A stretch of 64,000 nt of DNA, taken from NCBI RefSeq assembly GCF_029227915.1, contig NC_079880.1, positions 14,526,001 through 14,590,000 of the forward strand, read 5' to 3'. The DNA comes from Hydractinia symbiolongicarpus (lineage: Eukaryota; Cnidaria; Hydrozoa; Anthoathecata; Hydractiniidae). The position numbers and the translations under genes were made by a program. The notes under the pieces were generated by a model. It was given only the letters and a program-made list of their open reading frames with translations, ran no database searches and had not been told where the DNA came from. Positions 1 through 11,815 of the stretch are shown piece by piece; the first letter of the stretch is position 1, and every line of letters begins with the position of its first letter.

Positions 1-3000
1 GGCGATTGTGGAAGTCCCATGAAATGCCACATAGTGATGGTGTCACTTTAAAAAACACCCAGTCCGGTCTGTAAACGGTTGGCGCTAGGAAGGGCATCCA
101 GCTGTAAAACAATGCCAAAACTCTTTATTAATGGCCGTAAGAATACTTAATCAGACAAAATGCGTAAACGGGGCTGGAACTCTAAGGAGTGAAGGTGTCG
201 CGCACGGTAGGACAGATGTCAGATGTGAGCATCGTCAGACCGTTACCCAGCTATCACATCACAAGGTAGATAACACTAGGTTGAGGATGGCTAGTGTAAA
301 TGTTGGTACTCTGAGATGTAGAGCAGGTGAAGTAGTTGAAATGTTAGAACGTAGATCTGTTGATATGTGTTGTGTTCAGGAAGTTAGGTGGAGAGGAGCT
401 TCAGTGAGATTTGTGGAAGGTAGGAGAGCAAGGTATAAGCTTTTTTGGATTGGTAATAGTGATGGATATGGAGGAGTTGGCATATTCGTTGCAGAGAAGT
501 GGGTAGAAAAAGTAATAGATGTTATGCGTGTTAATAGTCGTATTATAGTGATAAAGTTTTTGATAGGTAATAGGATTGTCACTTTTCTGTCAGTTTATGC
601 TCCACAGTGTGGACTCAGTGAGGAAGATAAAGATAAGTTTTATGATGAGTTAATAGCAGTCACATCAAAGTTTGGAGACACTGAACTTGTCATGGTGGGC
701 GGCGACTTTAATGGTCATGTTGGGAAGTCATCTGAAGGTTATAGAGGTGTGCATGGAGGCTATGGATTTGGGAGCAGAAATAAAGAAGGGGAGAGATTGC
801 TTGAGTTTGGAATGGCAACGGACATGGTGGTTTGCAACACATCATTCAGTAAGAGACAGAGTAGGCTGATAACATATGAGTCAGGTGGTTGTAAGACACA
901 GATAGACTACTTTTTGGTTAGAAAGTCAGACAAGAAAGTGGTGAAGGACGTGAAAGTTATATCAGGGGAAGAGTGTGTTTCCCAGCATAGGTTGCTGGTT
1001 TGTGATATTATCTTGAAGAGTGTCAGAGAAGCCAAGGGAAAGTACAGGCCCCGTCGAAAAGTCTGGAAGCTGAAGGAAGAGATTGTAGCAAGACAATTTA
1101 GTGCAAAAGTTCAGCAGTTAGCCTACAATAGTCAATGTGATAGTGACAATGTTGAAAGTACTTGGACTACTTTGAAGAATTGTCTTCTAGAAGCTTCTGA
1201 TGATACCTGTGGGTGGACGAAAGGACCAGCTAGACATAGACAGACCTGGTGGTGGAATAATGAGGTTGACCAGTGTATAAAGGAAAAGAGGAAACTTTGG
1301 AAAAAGTGGAAGTCAGGTGGTAGTAAAAATATTTACTTAGAAGCTAAGCGTCGGGCTCGTACAGCAGTGTATAAGGCAAAATCAGAAGCAGAGAGAAACA
1401 GATTTGCAGATGTGTTAAGAAGGGAAGACCAGCGCAATGAGGTATTCAAGATAGCAAAGCAAATGAAGAAGACTAATCAAGATATTGTAGGTGAGAAGTG
1501 TATACGAAATGATGAAGGTGTTTTGGCTAGCACAGAGGAGGAGAAAAGGGTAGCTTGGCAGAATCATTATCAGAGGTTGCTTAACACTGAGTTTGATTGG
1601 GATGAGGATAATTTGTCTGATGATGATGTCGTAGAAGGACCAGCCATGCAGATCAAGACAGAATGGGTAGTGGAGGCTATTAGGAAAATGAAGATTGGCA
1701 AGGCTGCAGGAGTATCAGGTATTGTCGCAGAGATGGTAAAAGCATCTGGATATATTGGAGTTGAGCTTATTACAAGTCTTGCTAACCAGATTATAAAGGA
1801 TGGTGCTATTCCGAGTGAGTGGCAGTCGAGTGTAATAGTGAATTGTTTCAAGGGCAAGGGTGATGCATTAGAAAGGGGTAACTATAGAGGTTTGAAGTTG
1901 GTTGATCAAGTAATGAAAGTTATTGAAAGAGTGATTGATAAGTTACTTAGAGAAAGAATTGATATAGATAAGATGCAATTTGGTTTTGTTCCAGAGCGTG
2001 GCACTACAGATGCAATATTTTTACTCAGACAGCTTCAGGAAAGGTATTTAGGAAAGAGAAAGAATCTCTATTTTGCCTTTGTAGATTTAGAGAAAGCTTT
2101 TGATAGAGTGCCACGTAAAGTTATTTGGTGGGCTATGAGAAAATTAGGTGTGGATGAGTGGCTAGTTACGATGGTTCAGTCTATGTACAGCAATGCTAGA
2201 AGTCGTGTCAGGATTAACGATTCACTTAGTGATGAATTTAGTGTAAATGTTGGTGTACATCAGGGTTCTGTACTTAGTCCTTTGTTGTTTATTCTAGTCT
2301 TAGAAGTGCTGTCGATGGAGTTCAGAACAGGTTGCCCATGGGAGTTATTGTATGCAGATGATTTGGTTCTCATAGCAGAGTCGATGGAAGAATTAGTTGA
2401 AAAGTTTGAGAAGTGGAAGAAAGGACTAGAAGAGAAAGGGCTGAAGGTAAACACAGCAAAGTCTAAAGTCATGATAAGTAGCATTGCAGCCAAGTGTGAC
2501 CTTGTAGTTGGAAAGTGGCCTTGTGGAGTTTGCAGGAAAGGGGTTGGTAGTAACTCAATTTTTTGTCAGACCTGCAAGCATTGGGTACATAAGAAGTGCA
2601 GTAGTATTAGTGGAAGGTTAAGGGCTGGCATACAGTTTGTATGCAAGCGTTGCAAAGGTGAGATTATAGAGAATGAAGTATTTCCAGCTTTAATGATGTA
2701 CAACAGTGGCTCGTTAGAGATAGTTAAGAACTTCTGTTACATAGGTGATATGTTGGGCAGTGAAGGGGGTGTTGGAAGAAGTGTTACTTGCAGGATAGGT
2801 TCTGCTTGGAAAAAGTTTAGAGAGTTACTTCCTTTATTGACTAGCAGAGTCCTGTCAATTGAGGTAAAAGGTAGGTTGTATGAGGCCTGTGTAAGAAGTG
2901 TTATGTTGTACGGTAGTGAGACATGGGCAGTGAAGCAGGAAGATCTTGACCGTTTAAAAAGGAATGATATGAGAATGGTTAGGTGGATGTGTAATGCCAG

Positions 3001-3350
3001 TCTGAGAGACAGAAAGAGTTCAGATGAGATAAGAAGCAGGCTAAGTCTCTGTAGAATTAAAGATGTTATCCAGATAAGAAGATTGAATTGGCTGGGGCAC
3101 TTGGAAAGAATGGAGGAGGATAATTGGGTAAGAAAGTGTAGAGACTTGATAGTTCCTGGGGCAAAGCCCAGAGGCAGACCGAGAAAGACTTGGCAGGAGG
3201 TTATAAGGACAGACTTGATAGAGAGGAAGTTGAGTTTAGATCTAACACAGTCTAGATCAGATTGGAAGAGGGTCATTAATATACCCCGTCCAACCCATGC
3301 TAGCATGGAAAACGGACGTTAAGCCGAGAATGATGATGATGATGATGAAG
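1..3350 (+). mobile_element. RTE-like LINE, intact ORF, with (GAT)n 3' tail
   Basis: The element surrounds the intact ORF at 131-3322. About 20 nt after the stop codon the sequence turns into a short (GAT)n run at roughly 3328-3348, typical of RTE-like elements, which end in short tandem repeats rather than poly-A. The 5' end is not resolved. The sequence from position 1 to 130 may be 5'UTR or flank, and the element may extend beyond the window. No target-site duplication could be defined without the 5' end. Confidence 0.75.
131..3322 (+). CDS. LINE ORF: endonuclease, reverse transcriptase and PHD-like finger (RTE-like non-LTR retrotransposon)
   Basis: This is one uninterrupted 1063-residue ORF. 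An APE-type endonuclease starts near residue 53 (MASVNVGTLR). It shows a catalytic-glutamate region (VQEVRW), GGDFNGH and a SQHR motif near its end. The reverse transcriptase follows, with FGFVPERGTTDA, FVDLEKAFDRVPR (first catalytic Asp), GVHQGSVLSPLLF and the YADD catalytic box. About residues 797-840 form a Cys/His cluster spaced C-x2-C, C-x2-C, H-x2-C, C-x2-C, which resembles a PHD-type zinc finger. The C-terminus (NWLGHLERM, GRPRKTW) matches the tail often found in RTE-like LINEs. The protein would nick DNA and prime reverse transcription at the target site. Because the frame is intact over 3.2 kb, a recent insertion is likely. The assignment to the RTE group rests on motif style and the trinucleotide tail, not on a tree. 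Confidence 0.93.
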   Translation: MAVRILNQTKCVNGAGTLRSEGVAHGRTDVRCEHRQTVTQLSHHKVDNTRLRMASVNVGTLRCRAGEVVEMLERRSVDMCCVQEVRWRGASVRFVEGRRARYKLFWIGNSDGYGGVGIFVAEKWVEKVIDVMRVNSRIIVIKFLIGNRIVTFLSVYAPQCGLSEEDKDKFYDELIAVTSKFGDTELVMVGGDFNGHVGKSSEGYRGVHGGYGFGSRNKEGERLLEFGMATDMVVCNTSFSKRQSRLITYESGGCKTQIDYFLVRKSDKKVVKDVKVISGEECVSQHRLLVCDIILKSVREAKGKYRPRRKVWKLKEEIVARQFSAKVQQLAYNSQCDSDNVESTWTTLKNCLLEASDDTCGWTKGPARHRQTWWWNNEVDQCIKEKRKLWKKWKSGGSKNIYLEAKRRARTAVYKAKSEAERNRFADVLRREDQRNEVFKIAKQMKKTNQDIVGEKCIRNDEGVLASTEEEKRVAWQNHYQRLLNTEFDWDEDNLSDDDVVEGPAMQIKTEWVVEAIRKMKIGKAAGVSGIVAEMVKASGYIGVELITSLANQIIKDGAIPSEWQSSVIVNCFKGKGDALERGNYRGLKLVDQVMKVIERVIDKLLRERIDIDKMQFGFVPERGTTDAIFLLRQLQERYLGKRKNLYFAFVDLEKAFDRVPRKVIWWAMRKLGVDEWLVTMVQSMYSNARSRVRINDSLSDEFSVNVGVHQGSVLSPLLFILVLEVLSMEFRTGCPWELLYADDLVLIAESMEELVEKFEKWKKGLEEKGLKVNTAKSKVMISSIAAKCDLVVGKWPCGVCRKGVGSNSIFCQTCKHWVHKKCSSISGRLRAGIQFVCKRCKGEIIENEVFPALMMYNSGSLEIVKNFCYIGDMLGSEGGVGRSVTCRIGSAWKKFRELLPLLTSRVLSIEVKGRLYEACVRSVMLYGSETWAVKQEDLDRLKRNDMRMVRWMCNASLRDRKSSDEIRSRLSLCRIKDVIQIRRLNWLGHLERMEEDNWVRKCRDLIVPGAKPRGRPRKTWQEVIRTDLIERKLSLDLTQSRSDWKRVINIPRPTHASMENGR

Positions 3351-4366
3351 GAGTTTACTGCTAAAACGTAAACAAATAACGTCATGCTGGAAATCATCTG
3401 AAAAAAGAACTAGGTGTTTGAAGGGCGTTTTGAGCCTTCCAACAGGACCACGGCCCTTTAATGCCCTCTGATGGTCAAAAAAGCTTAAAAATCAACTCCT
3501 GAATTGTTGTCTTTGCTTAACCACTCCTCTACAATGAATGCAACAAGAGTCGTTATTTTTATTTCTACCCAATTCTCACCTGTGTATGTTAGTTCTGGAT
3601 TGATCGTAAAGTTTGCATTTTACACCAGTTTCCTAAACCAGAAAAATTCTTGCCCAGCCTTACATCAGCAGAACTGGTGTAAATAGTGAAGCACACAGAA
3701 AATCGAATATTCTGATGATCTGATTTGCTCATTAAGAAGAAAGACTACTATAGTTTGGCCCTCTGCCTACCATTGATCATTGATCCATCTTGTCGAGACG
3801 TACTGTGCTGTTGTTGCAAATGAATTTAGTTTACAAGGAATTTTAGACTGCTTGTTTTGGCCCCTGCTGGGGGCGCCCAGGTGGAGGGGGTCTTTGGCGT
3901 CTTAAAACTAAGAGAACTAAAAACTAGATATACCTTAAATTCTGCAGAATTTCTATTTATTTTGGTTGTAAGCACACCTGCCTTTGAAAGATCATGAAAG
4001 TGTTTGTATACCACATTTTTAGAAGTACGACTAAAAGAATTTATTGTGGAAAAAGAACAGCACCTCAGCGCCATGTTTTCCAAACAAAAAATCACGGTAT
4101 CCGGGTTTTGTCCGGTCCGGGTTGTAAACGCTTGATTTAAGAAACGATTTCTCTCTTTTCCCCCTCGGCGTACAAACGTTATAAGGCGGCATCGATTTTG
4201 TCAAATATCTAAGAACTGGTCGTTAGCCCGTGGAAAAATCCTCGGGTTCGCCCGTCCTTCAAATTCACATTTCGTATTAGTGCGCATTATAAAAATTTCG
4301 TGATTCCGTTACGGGACGCCCGAAATAGAGAATCCATGGTCGCAAATATTTTCAGCTGTCGTTTCC
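3351..4366. other. Intergenic, no gene seen
   Basis: Only short chance ORFs are present, none with recognisable motifs or neighbouring splice context. A GC-rich patch with palindromic CCGG words lies near 4095-4130, possibly the end of a degenerate repeat. Confidence 0.5.
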
Positions 4367-5144
4367 CTACTAAGAGCCTTTTTATATGAAAACGGGGGAA
4401 ATTCGCCTATCAAGTTTCCCGGTTGAGCGGGCTAATATCAACTCAGGTTAATATGTAAACTTGTCATTTTCCATCCCGGGTTTATATAAAGAAAAATTAG
4501 CGGGAAATTAAAAGTGGCGGGGAGAATATATGTAAGCAAATATTGCTTCCATTAAAAGAAAAAAGAAGATAGCGATACTGTTGATATTAGAAACAAGCGG
4601 ATAATGACTGTTAATTATTTCTCAATTTTTTTGAAAATTCCAGTATTCTATCATTTCTGACCAATTATTTATAAATTTTTTCATTAAAATCTCCCACACG
4701 CTTAAAACAGAAATAAAAGTTAATCTTAGATCATTCTCAATTATAATTTTAGTGAAACCTGGTGTTTCAGAGCATGTTTCATGGTTTTGTTGTCTTTTAT
4801 TACAAATACACTATGATACAAAAACAAATATGTCCATTGATATGCAGTAATACTGATAATTATTTGCTCCTCTAAGGTTACATGAACTTTTTCCGTACTT
4901 TGCAACCGGGCTTTTCTGTTTACAACACATGGACAAATATCCCTCCCGTTTGACAGGGATCCTAGCTCACTTGCCCGAGATCTCAGTTGACCGAGTTTGC
5001 CGCTGTAACCGGGGCCGAGATGGATATGGACAATATAAACACGATTTCAATTTCCAGCGTTCTTTCGCAAATATCCGAGATCTCGGTCATGCGGGATATC
5101 TCGGGTGGACCGAGTTTCCCGGTCTCATATAGAAAGGCCCTAAG
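4367..5144. mobile_element. Candidate non-autonomous DNA transposon with imperfect TIRs
   Basis: The left end (about 4367-4393) and the reverse complement of the right end (about 5118-5144) match at roughly 21 of 26 positions around the shared core GCCTTTNTATATGA. The right half also has two diverged copies of a GAGATCTC...GACCGAGTTT block (about 4976-5005 and 5079-5120). No transposase is present. The target duplication is unclear, so the exact termini are uncertain. Confidence 0.4.
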
Positions 5145-5421
5145 TAAGTCAAGAAAGGGACTTTAAATAATTGCGACCAAAAACCGATTTTGGAGTAAAA
5201 CGACGAAATTCAAAGTTACACGGATTGTTTTTGACCCTGCCGCCTCATACAAACGTGGCTATTCCGAAACGAAGCAGAAGAAGTGTTTGACTTGACAAAG
5301 GTTAAACAATATTTTATTTTTAAGATTTCGCAAAGATTGAAAGTTTTTTGAAATCTTAATCAACTCAAAATTTATTTGGATATAACAATATTCATTCTCG
5401 ACCGCAGACCTCTTTGAGATA

Positions 5422-6090
5422 CCTTATCGGTTAAAATTTCGTCGGTGAAAAGTGACAAAATTTGAAAAAAAAATCGTCATTTTCAACGGCGAAATTTTAT
5501 AACCAACGAAATGTTTTGACCGACGAAATTTTTTACCAAAATTGAATTTTCTATTTTATTCGTGTTTGAAGTCGACAGATTCTTTTAAAATCATATTTGA
5601 AGCCATAAAAAGGAGGTATTAGGAGCAAAGATAAGAAAACTAAAATTTTAAAAACATAGTAATTTTTTTATTTCATTGTAAATAAGTCTATTAAGATAGC
5701 TCTTCAACTAACATTTTCATGTCCCAAGCGATGGGTTCGAGATACAATGAAAGATTTATTGACGATTTCTACTCATATGATTTTACTGGGATTAATCAAA
5801 ACGACGAAAGCTTTGACGAGAGTGATTTTGAAATTGACCTTGAAATAAAAAGTACTAGTACTGAGGTACTAGAAGAGGAAGAAGAAAGCGAAGAATGTCT
5901 TGAAAATGGAGAAAAAAACACTTGTATTATTATTGATTAGGGTTTGTTTTGTCAAATATAAGTAAAAACTAAAATACTGTTTTTTGCTGAAAGGGGGTTA
6001 AAACTTTTCGTCGGTTAAAAGTGACAAAATTTCAGAAAAATTTCGTCACTTTTCGAAAAATTTTGACCGACGAAATTTTAAAAGATAAGG
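5422..6090. mobile_element. TA-flanked element with complex inverted-repeat ends (Tc1/mariner-type MITE candidate)
   Basis: The left end (CCTTATCGGTTAAAATTTCG) and the reverse complement of the right end (CCTTATCTTTTAAAATTTCG) are nearly the same. The element is bounded by TA at 5420-5421 and 6091-6092, consistent with a TA target duplication. Subterminal parts hold several copies of the words TTTCGTCGGT and AAGTGACAAAATTT in both orientations. Length is about 669 bp. An acidic 73-codon ORF lies inside, and no transposase was found. Confidence 0.55.
5719..5940 (+). CDS. Small acidic ORF inside a TA-flanked element (hypothetical)
   Basis: This 73-codon ORF has very acidic composition, with an EEEEESEE run near the C-terminus and repeated D/E-rich dipeptides in the middle. 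It lies entirely inside the inverted-repeat element at 5422-6090. I recognise no domain. It may be a remnant of a larger transposon protein or a chance ORF favoured by GAA/GAG-rich DNA. Confidence 0.25.
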   Translation: MSQAMGSRYNERFIDDFYSYDFTGINQNDESFDESDFEIDLEIKSTSTEVLEEEEESEECLENGEKNTCIIID

Positions 6091-6092
6091 TA

Positions 6093-7440
6093 AACCTCGA
6101 AAGTAGGTATGTTTATCTCAAGAGCTCTGGGTTCGAGAATAAATAATAATTATGGCATCGTGTAATTCGTTCTTACACTCGAGATTCAAGAGAAAGTTTG
6201 TCTGTTTCTTGTTTGTCTGTTTCTTGTTTGTCTGTTTCGGAATGTGTTGTAGTGTATAATTCTGAATAAAAATCCACTTATGTTTTATTTATAGCTTGTT
6301 TTTTGCAAGTTTTGTAAACATTGACTAAAGAGAGTTGTTTGTCTTGTTTCGCTAAAGTTTTCTTAGGTGGCTCATACTACAATACCAAAACTTTCTTGGC
6401 ATTCGCATCCCCGGCTAAGCCAGTTTACCTCGGACCTCTAGGGATGAGGATGTTTTCTCAGTTAGAATTATAAATCACGGTTTAAGAATCAATTTTCACT
6501 CCATTTTATTGATGCGACATATAGTAAATCTTGCTGTCATTTGATCGGTTGTGCTTCAATCAAGCTTCTATGAAATATTCCACCACGTCGTCACTCAGTA
6601 TGAAATTCATTGGCAAACAAAAAAGTTTGAAATTGAAGAAAATGATTGTGATGTCAAAACCTTGATTTTTTGAGACCTTAATACTGTTTTAGGACTAAAT
6701 TAGTAAATTTTGAAACTGTCTCACTGTTGATAAAATTTAGCATAGTAAATAAAAAAACATGCTGAAAATGATAACACACAGCATTCCCAAAAATTCGAAT
6801 TTTTAGTAATCCTTCATACGGCTGCAGCTTTAATTAGCTGAAAATCTCGTTTACGTGACAGAAGTTAGTCAAGCCGTGTCGTCTTCTCGTTAATTTTGTG
6901 AATCGCAATGCTGTCTTTGCGAATGAGTCTACAAAACGAACGTAAAAATTACAAATCTTTTCATGAATCTTTTGTGTCACCTATTTCTATAGTGGTTGTT
7001 GTAAGAAAATCACCTTTAATAAGGGGTCAATAGTAGACCCAAACCACAACTGCAAAGAGGTTTTCCTCATAATACTGAGCAAGTTTTGAAAAACTGATTT
7101 ATATTTGTAATCCGAACCTAGTGTTTTCTTTTTAGATAATTTTGAAACCAAACAAGCCGTTACAATTTGACCCAAACAACACTGCTAAGAATCACAGTCC
7201 GGTTGTAAAAGCAGAAAAAGTTTACCAAACCACAGATTGTTGATATTTTGTAATACAGTGGTTTAAAAGCTTGCTCCAAACCGTTTTGCCGGCGAAATAT
7301 CGCCTCCACTGTTTTTGCTAAAACGAATTTTAAAATGTTCAACGACATACTGGCCAACAAAAGATACCAGATGCCCTGGGGACGAGGTTGTAATGCCAGC
7401 AATCGACGACCTTTCACTTTATTTTTGACGTCAATCATCT
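6093..7440. other. Intergenic, with a short 15-bp tandem repeat
   Basis: No supported gene. A 15-bp unit, TGTTTCTTGTTTGTC, is repeated about 2.5 times at 6197-6238. The segment near 7374-7391 carries the word CCTGGGGACGAGGTTG. This matches the terminal motif of the small hAT-like elements at 19979-20071 and 57898-58009, so part of this stretch is probably an eroded copy. Confidence 0.4.
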
Positions 7441-7666
7441 ATTCTAGAAAATATTAGTGTACATCAAAAAAAGGAAAAAAATAAAATGCCATGAAAATTA
7501 ATCCCTTAAGGCAATATTTTGTACTAGTGTAAATGAAGATCTCTTCCTTCACGTTTAAAAGTCACGTGTCGCAATAAATAACTATATATGCGAAAAAAAA
7601 GAACAACAAAATAATAACAAAAGTAAAGCAAACAAAAAAATTAAAAAAGTAAAACGACTCGAAAAA

Positions 7667-10600
7667 TCACTCGTCTTCATCATCACTCGAACTGACGTTG
7701 AAAAGGCAATTCCTGTCTTGGAAAATATCGAAGCACAATTTTGCAACTTGTTCTGACGAATCGAGAACAAAATCATGTGGGAATCCACAATCACAAAGTC
7801 TGATGTCGACTTTTGGAAATCGATTTCTCATGCGTTCATAAAAGGAAAGTGGAGCCCATTTGTCTGCGGACCCATAATAAAATGTCAGCTTCGATTCATG
7901 TTTATGTATAATGGCTATTATGCTTTCGTCTAGTTCATTCATGTCATCCATCTCTGTCGCAGCCATGTACAGCGCGTGATTCATTAACGAGAAACTCACA
8001 CACGAATGACACGGCTTGAGAATCTTCTCGTGAACTGGTCTTCCTTTAGCCCTCCATGCCACTAGTGCGTTTTTAAACCAGTTAGGTGCAAAACTAAAAA
8101 CAAAGGCCAACAAAGCAAACGGCAGCCGACAATATTTTGAAACAGGCATCCAAAATCTCCCGTTTGGAGTGTCTTTTAAATCTTCGATAGCTGGGAATAA
8201 GTTTATAGCATGGATTAAACGTTGGCTAATAGCATGGTTTTCAAGCATTTTTAAAACAATATACGCGCCAACGGAATGTCCAATTAGCAAAAGTTTTGTC
8301 TTTGGAGGTAACTCAGTTTGAATAAATTCGATCTTGTGTAAAATCTGCTCAGCAACGGTGAAGAATTCTCCACTGGTGTCAACTTCAGCATATTCCCAAG
8401 CTGGCGAATGTCCTAAAAATAATAAAATAAAACATCAAAATGCAAAAGTTTTCTCACGTGAATTTTTTTTAGTTTTCCTAGAAAATAAGGCTCCTTCTTG
8501 AAATTCGTTGTTATCAAAAAATCAATGACATGGATGAATATTATATTTATTTTTTGCTTATTCGCGAAAGTTTTTTCACGCGAAAATAACCTTTTTCTTC
8601 TATTTGCGAAATATTTTCCAGCGAAATTTGTTTTCAAAAACCGCGAAAAAAATATGCAAAAGTTTCCGTCCGCGAAATTTTCTTCCCTTAAAATATTTAA
8701 AGGGAGGGGAGGGGAACAGAAGTTTTAAAAAATGCTTAATTTTTCGTTGAGAAACAGAGAACAACATTAGTATTTAGATAAAAAAATTTTTCAAAAAATA
8801 ATATTAAGCAAAATACAAGCATTTAAAAAATTTTATTTTTGAGTACAAATTTCATTTTTTGACGTAATAGATGCGTATTAATATTGTAGTTTTAATGTAA
8901 TCATATATCATACGGAAGCTAAATGTGCTGTTTCGTCTTTTATGTATATTACAATTTATTATGTGTAAATATGCCTCAGGAGCAACATATCATAGTTTCC
9001 AGTCACCTGCTAGATTTGCTGGTTCTAATTTTGTTGATCTATATACCAACTAGGAGTATATTACGGAAGTCTAACGCAGCTATGACGTCATAACCATTAA
9101 AATATTAAATTTCTCTTATTCAACATTAGAGTAAAAATAGATAATAAAAAACACGCTTTTGTTGTCGTCTCATCATAATCTCTGTTCCCCTTTAAACCAG
9201 GGTTAAAATGCATTAACATGTTGTCTATCGTCATCATCTTCATAATTGGCTTGATATCTGTTCATGGGTTGGACAGGATATATTATGACCTTCTTTCAAC
9301 CTGATCTAGAATGTGTCAGTTCTAATGCACTTTACTTTGGGCATCGAGTCGGTCCTTGTTACCTCCTGCAATTTTTTTCTCCAACTACCTCTGAAATTTG
9401 CCCCAAAAACAATTAAGTCTCTACACTTATCATCCAGTTATCAATCCTCCTCCTTTTTTTCCAAATGTTCCAACCAACTAAATCTTCAACTCAATACTTT
9501 TTAGCTCATCCCAAATTTTTGTTTTTCAGATTGGCGTTAAACACCCATCCAACCACGCCCAAAATCTCCCTGCTTCACTGCTCCTGTCTCATACCGTACA
9601 ACATAACACTTCTTATACCATCCTCATACAATCTCCCTTTTCACTCAATCAAAAGACTCTGCTAGTCAACAAAAGAAGTAACGCTCTCTAAATTTTTTTG
9701 ACAATATTGCACCAACTTTCCAGAGTTGTACACATTTAATATTACCACATCACATACACAGAAACTGTAAATGCTAGAAAGTCAATCACTAATGAACATA
9801 GATATCAGTTGCAAAGTCCTGGTCAGAGACGAAGGCCTGACTATAAGACGATTGTCATTTATCACTCGTATGAGAGACACAACTTGCAAGTATGTCATTC
9901 CAGCCAGTACCAACAAAGAAGTGAAGTTTTCCAGATTTAATTTAATTTGTTACCATTTGTTAATATCCATAAAATGGGCATATCCTGAAAGATTTATCCC
10001 CATAGTTAAGTTCAAACTGATTTTCAGAAGCAGGTTGTTATAACTTTATACATTCAGAGCAATGAATTATTGAAATTTCAAAACAAATGGCAATAAATCA
10101 GCTCCAGGGGGTATTGTTGAAGAAATTTGAAAGTTTAAGTGCCTATAATCATTAACTACTCAAATGTTTATGCTTTTGCAATTTGTCACTTGTACTACTT
10201 GATGATTACAGTAACAAAGATCAATACAAAACTAAGTTTTCCATCATTTTTCCAAGTTACAACTGAATTAAAAAATTACAAGCTAGAATATAAACATAAC
10301 TTAATAAAGCATAACGAATAATTAATAATGCTAATAATTATGTTCTGTCAAATAACAATAGATCGTGTGTTTCTATTAAACAGAGGCTTATCACAAATAA
10401 TGAGTAAGCTCTCTTTAAATTCGAAGATGAAAGAATTACTCCATGTGCCAAAACGGTAAATTTGTCAAACAATAATTGATGGCTTTCACACACCCGTTTG
10501 GATCAGACACAACACTGTTACTGGGCCACATATTATAGGGTGCTTTTCAGCGAACTTACAGTCAGGGAACACTGCAAGAGTGTACTGCTAATTAGGAGAA

Positions 10601-11454
10601 TCTCCAAATTGGGTGTAAGACTGAAGGCTATTGATTGGTGCATTGATTGAGCACCATTGATTTTCTTACCAGATGACTCATAATCGATTTCTCAGAGCTT
10701 ATCTGGGCTGATTTTATGTTTATGTTTTTATGTAGCTTATTGAGATGCCCTAACCAAATTAAGCTGGTGCATTCTCTAAATTAGGAGTGATACGTCAAAT
10801 TAGCAGTACACTTTCAGTTAGTAGTTTTCCCTGACGGACTTATAGACAGATAGATGTGCATATTTTACATGTTTAGCCTCACAAACATTGCGAGATATTA
10901 TTATTTCCAGGAGAAGCCATGGCTTAGATGGCTTAGATGTTTAATGCTTATTTTGAGCTATGCAGACCCAATTAGGGTCCGCGCTGTACCAGACAACTCC
11001 CTGCAACATCCAACAGCCCACACAGAGTGCCATCACCCCCAATTTTCTTCAAATGGCTTGGGTTAACCGGGGCTATAGGATATTGGATTTGCCTCCAAGA
11101 GGAATCAAACCCCGGTCTCCTGCACAAGGTGAGAGAGTTATAACCACTAAACTACAGCACCACACTGCACTATAGCATGAGCACCCCATTTATAAATTGT
11201 ATCTACCTGTAGTAACGTGCAAGCCATACTTAGCTATAAATACCTGCTTGGGCGATGCCAATAACTGGTATTCGACAACCTGTCAACTGATGCAATTTTA
11301 ATAAAAACACATCATAAAATTCTATGATGCCAGGGTTTCCAGGTATGAAAATGATACAATAATTACACTTCTTCGTCACTGCTCCAAAACGAGATATAAC
11401 TGTGTTTGAACCCATTATCTTCTTAACATGTCTAATAGGTAGTTCTTGATCCAT
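7667..11454 (-). CDS. LDAH: LDAH, lipid droplet-associated serine hydrolase (two exons)
   Basis: Exon 1 is 11454-11244 and exon 2 is 8412-7667, joined across a 2.8-kb GT-AG intron. The split Gly codon rejoins in frame and gives 318 residues, close to vertebrate LDAH (about 325). This family belongs to the alpha/beta-hydrolases, associates with lipid droplets and is linked to neutral lipid or cholesterol-ester turnover. The sequence shows the early IIFIPGNPG oxyanion-region motif, the nucleophile elbow GHSVG (Ser about residue 117), a likely Asp in GSADKWAP and the catalytic His in FPHDF (about residue 283). The protein ends in an acidic tail (SSSDDEDE). The intron holds a decayed LINE fragment and a SINE. 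A polyadenylation signal candidate (AATAAA on the minus strand) lies at 7418-7423. Confidence 0.88.
8445..8720. repeat. Degenerate repeat rich in CGCGAAA words (LDAH intron)
   Basis: Words of the type GCGAAA or CGCGAAAATT recur many times within about 250 bp. This resembles subterminal repeats of a MITE-type element. No clear terminal repeats or target duplication were found. Confidence 0.3.
9225..9670 (-). mobile_element. Decayed 3' fragment of RTE-like LINE, antisense
   Basis: Read on the minus strand, this matches the last few hundred bases of the LINE ORF at 131-3322. The shared part includes the region just before the stop codon (GTCCAACCCATG...), with many substitutions and indels. It sits in the LDAH intron. 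Only the 3' end is present, as expected for 5'-truncated LINE insertions. Confidence 0.65.
10839..11165 (-). mobile_element. tRNA-derived SINE, copy 1
   Basis: On the minus strand the right end is tRNA-like, with an A-box-like word (TAGTTTAGTGG) and a B-box-like word (GGGTTTGATTCC). The left end carries a short GATA tail. The body matches copy 2 at 51600-51985 over about 300 bp, for example CAGACCCAATTAGGG and ATGGCTTGGGTTAACC. It is inserted in the LDAH intron. Confidence 0.7.
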
Positions 11455-11815
11455 GATGAGTTTGCACTATAATATTACATTCTACATTAAGGTGCCAGTA
11501 ACCCTTTTAAAAATCAGAATTTTTTTCTTTACATAATTAGTTACGAAAGGTTATTTTCAGACTTTATATCCATATTTTTTTCTGTTGTAACACACTTGTC
11601 ACAATTTTTTGGGTATATATAATAATATTTTTTTTCACCAAGAATATTCAGCCTCAACAATTCCTGTCTAAATTAAAATTCATGAATAATTAATTAGTTC
11701 TGCCGAATATATCTTTAATTTTCGCGTTTGTGGATTTGTACAGAAAGAAATGATTATTACAGAGAAACGTTAATTACAACAAAGATGGCGCATAAAGTAA
11801 AAATAAATTCATATT

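Noticed and set aside
2737-3306. 189-codon ORF antisense to the LINE
   Set aside because: Shadow of the intact LINE ORF. The same antisense pattern recurs in the decayed copy at 9313-9504.
10960-11175. Protein-coding ORFs over the SINE
   Set aside because: Overlap a tRNA-derived SINE shared with 51600-51985. No coding signal.
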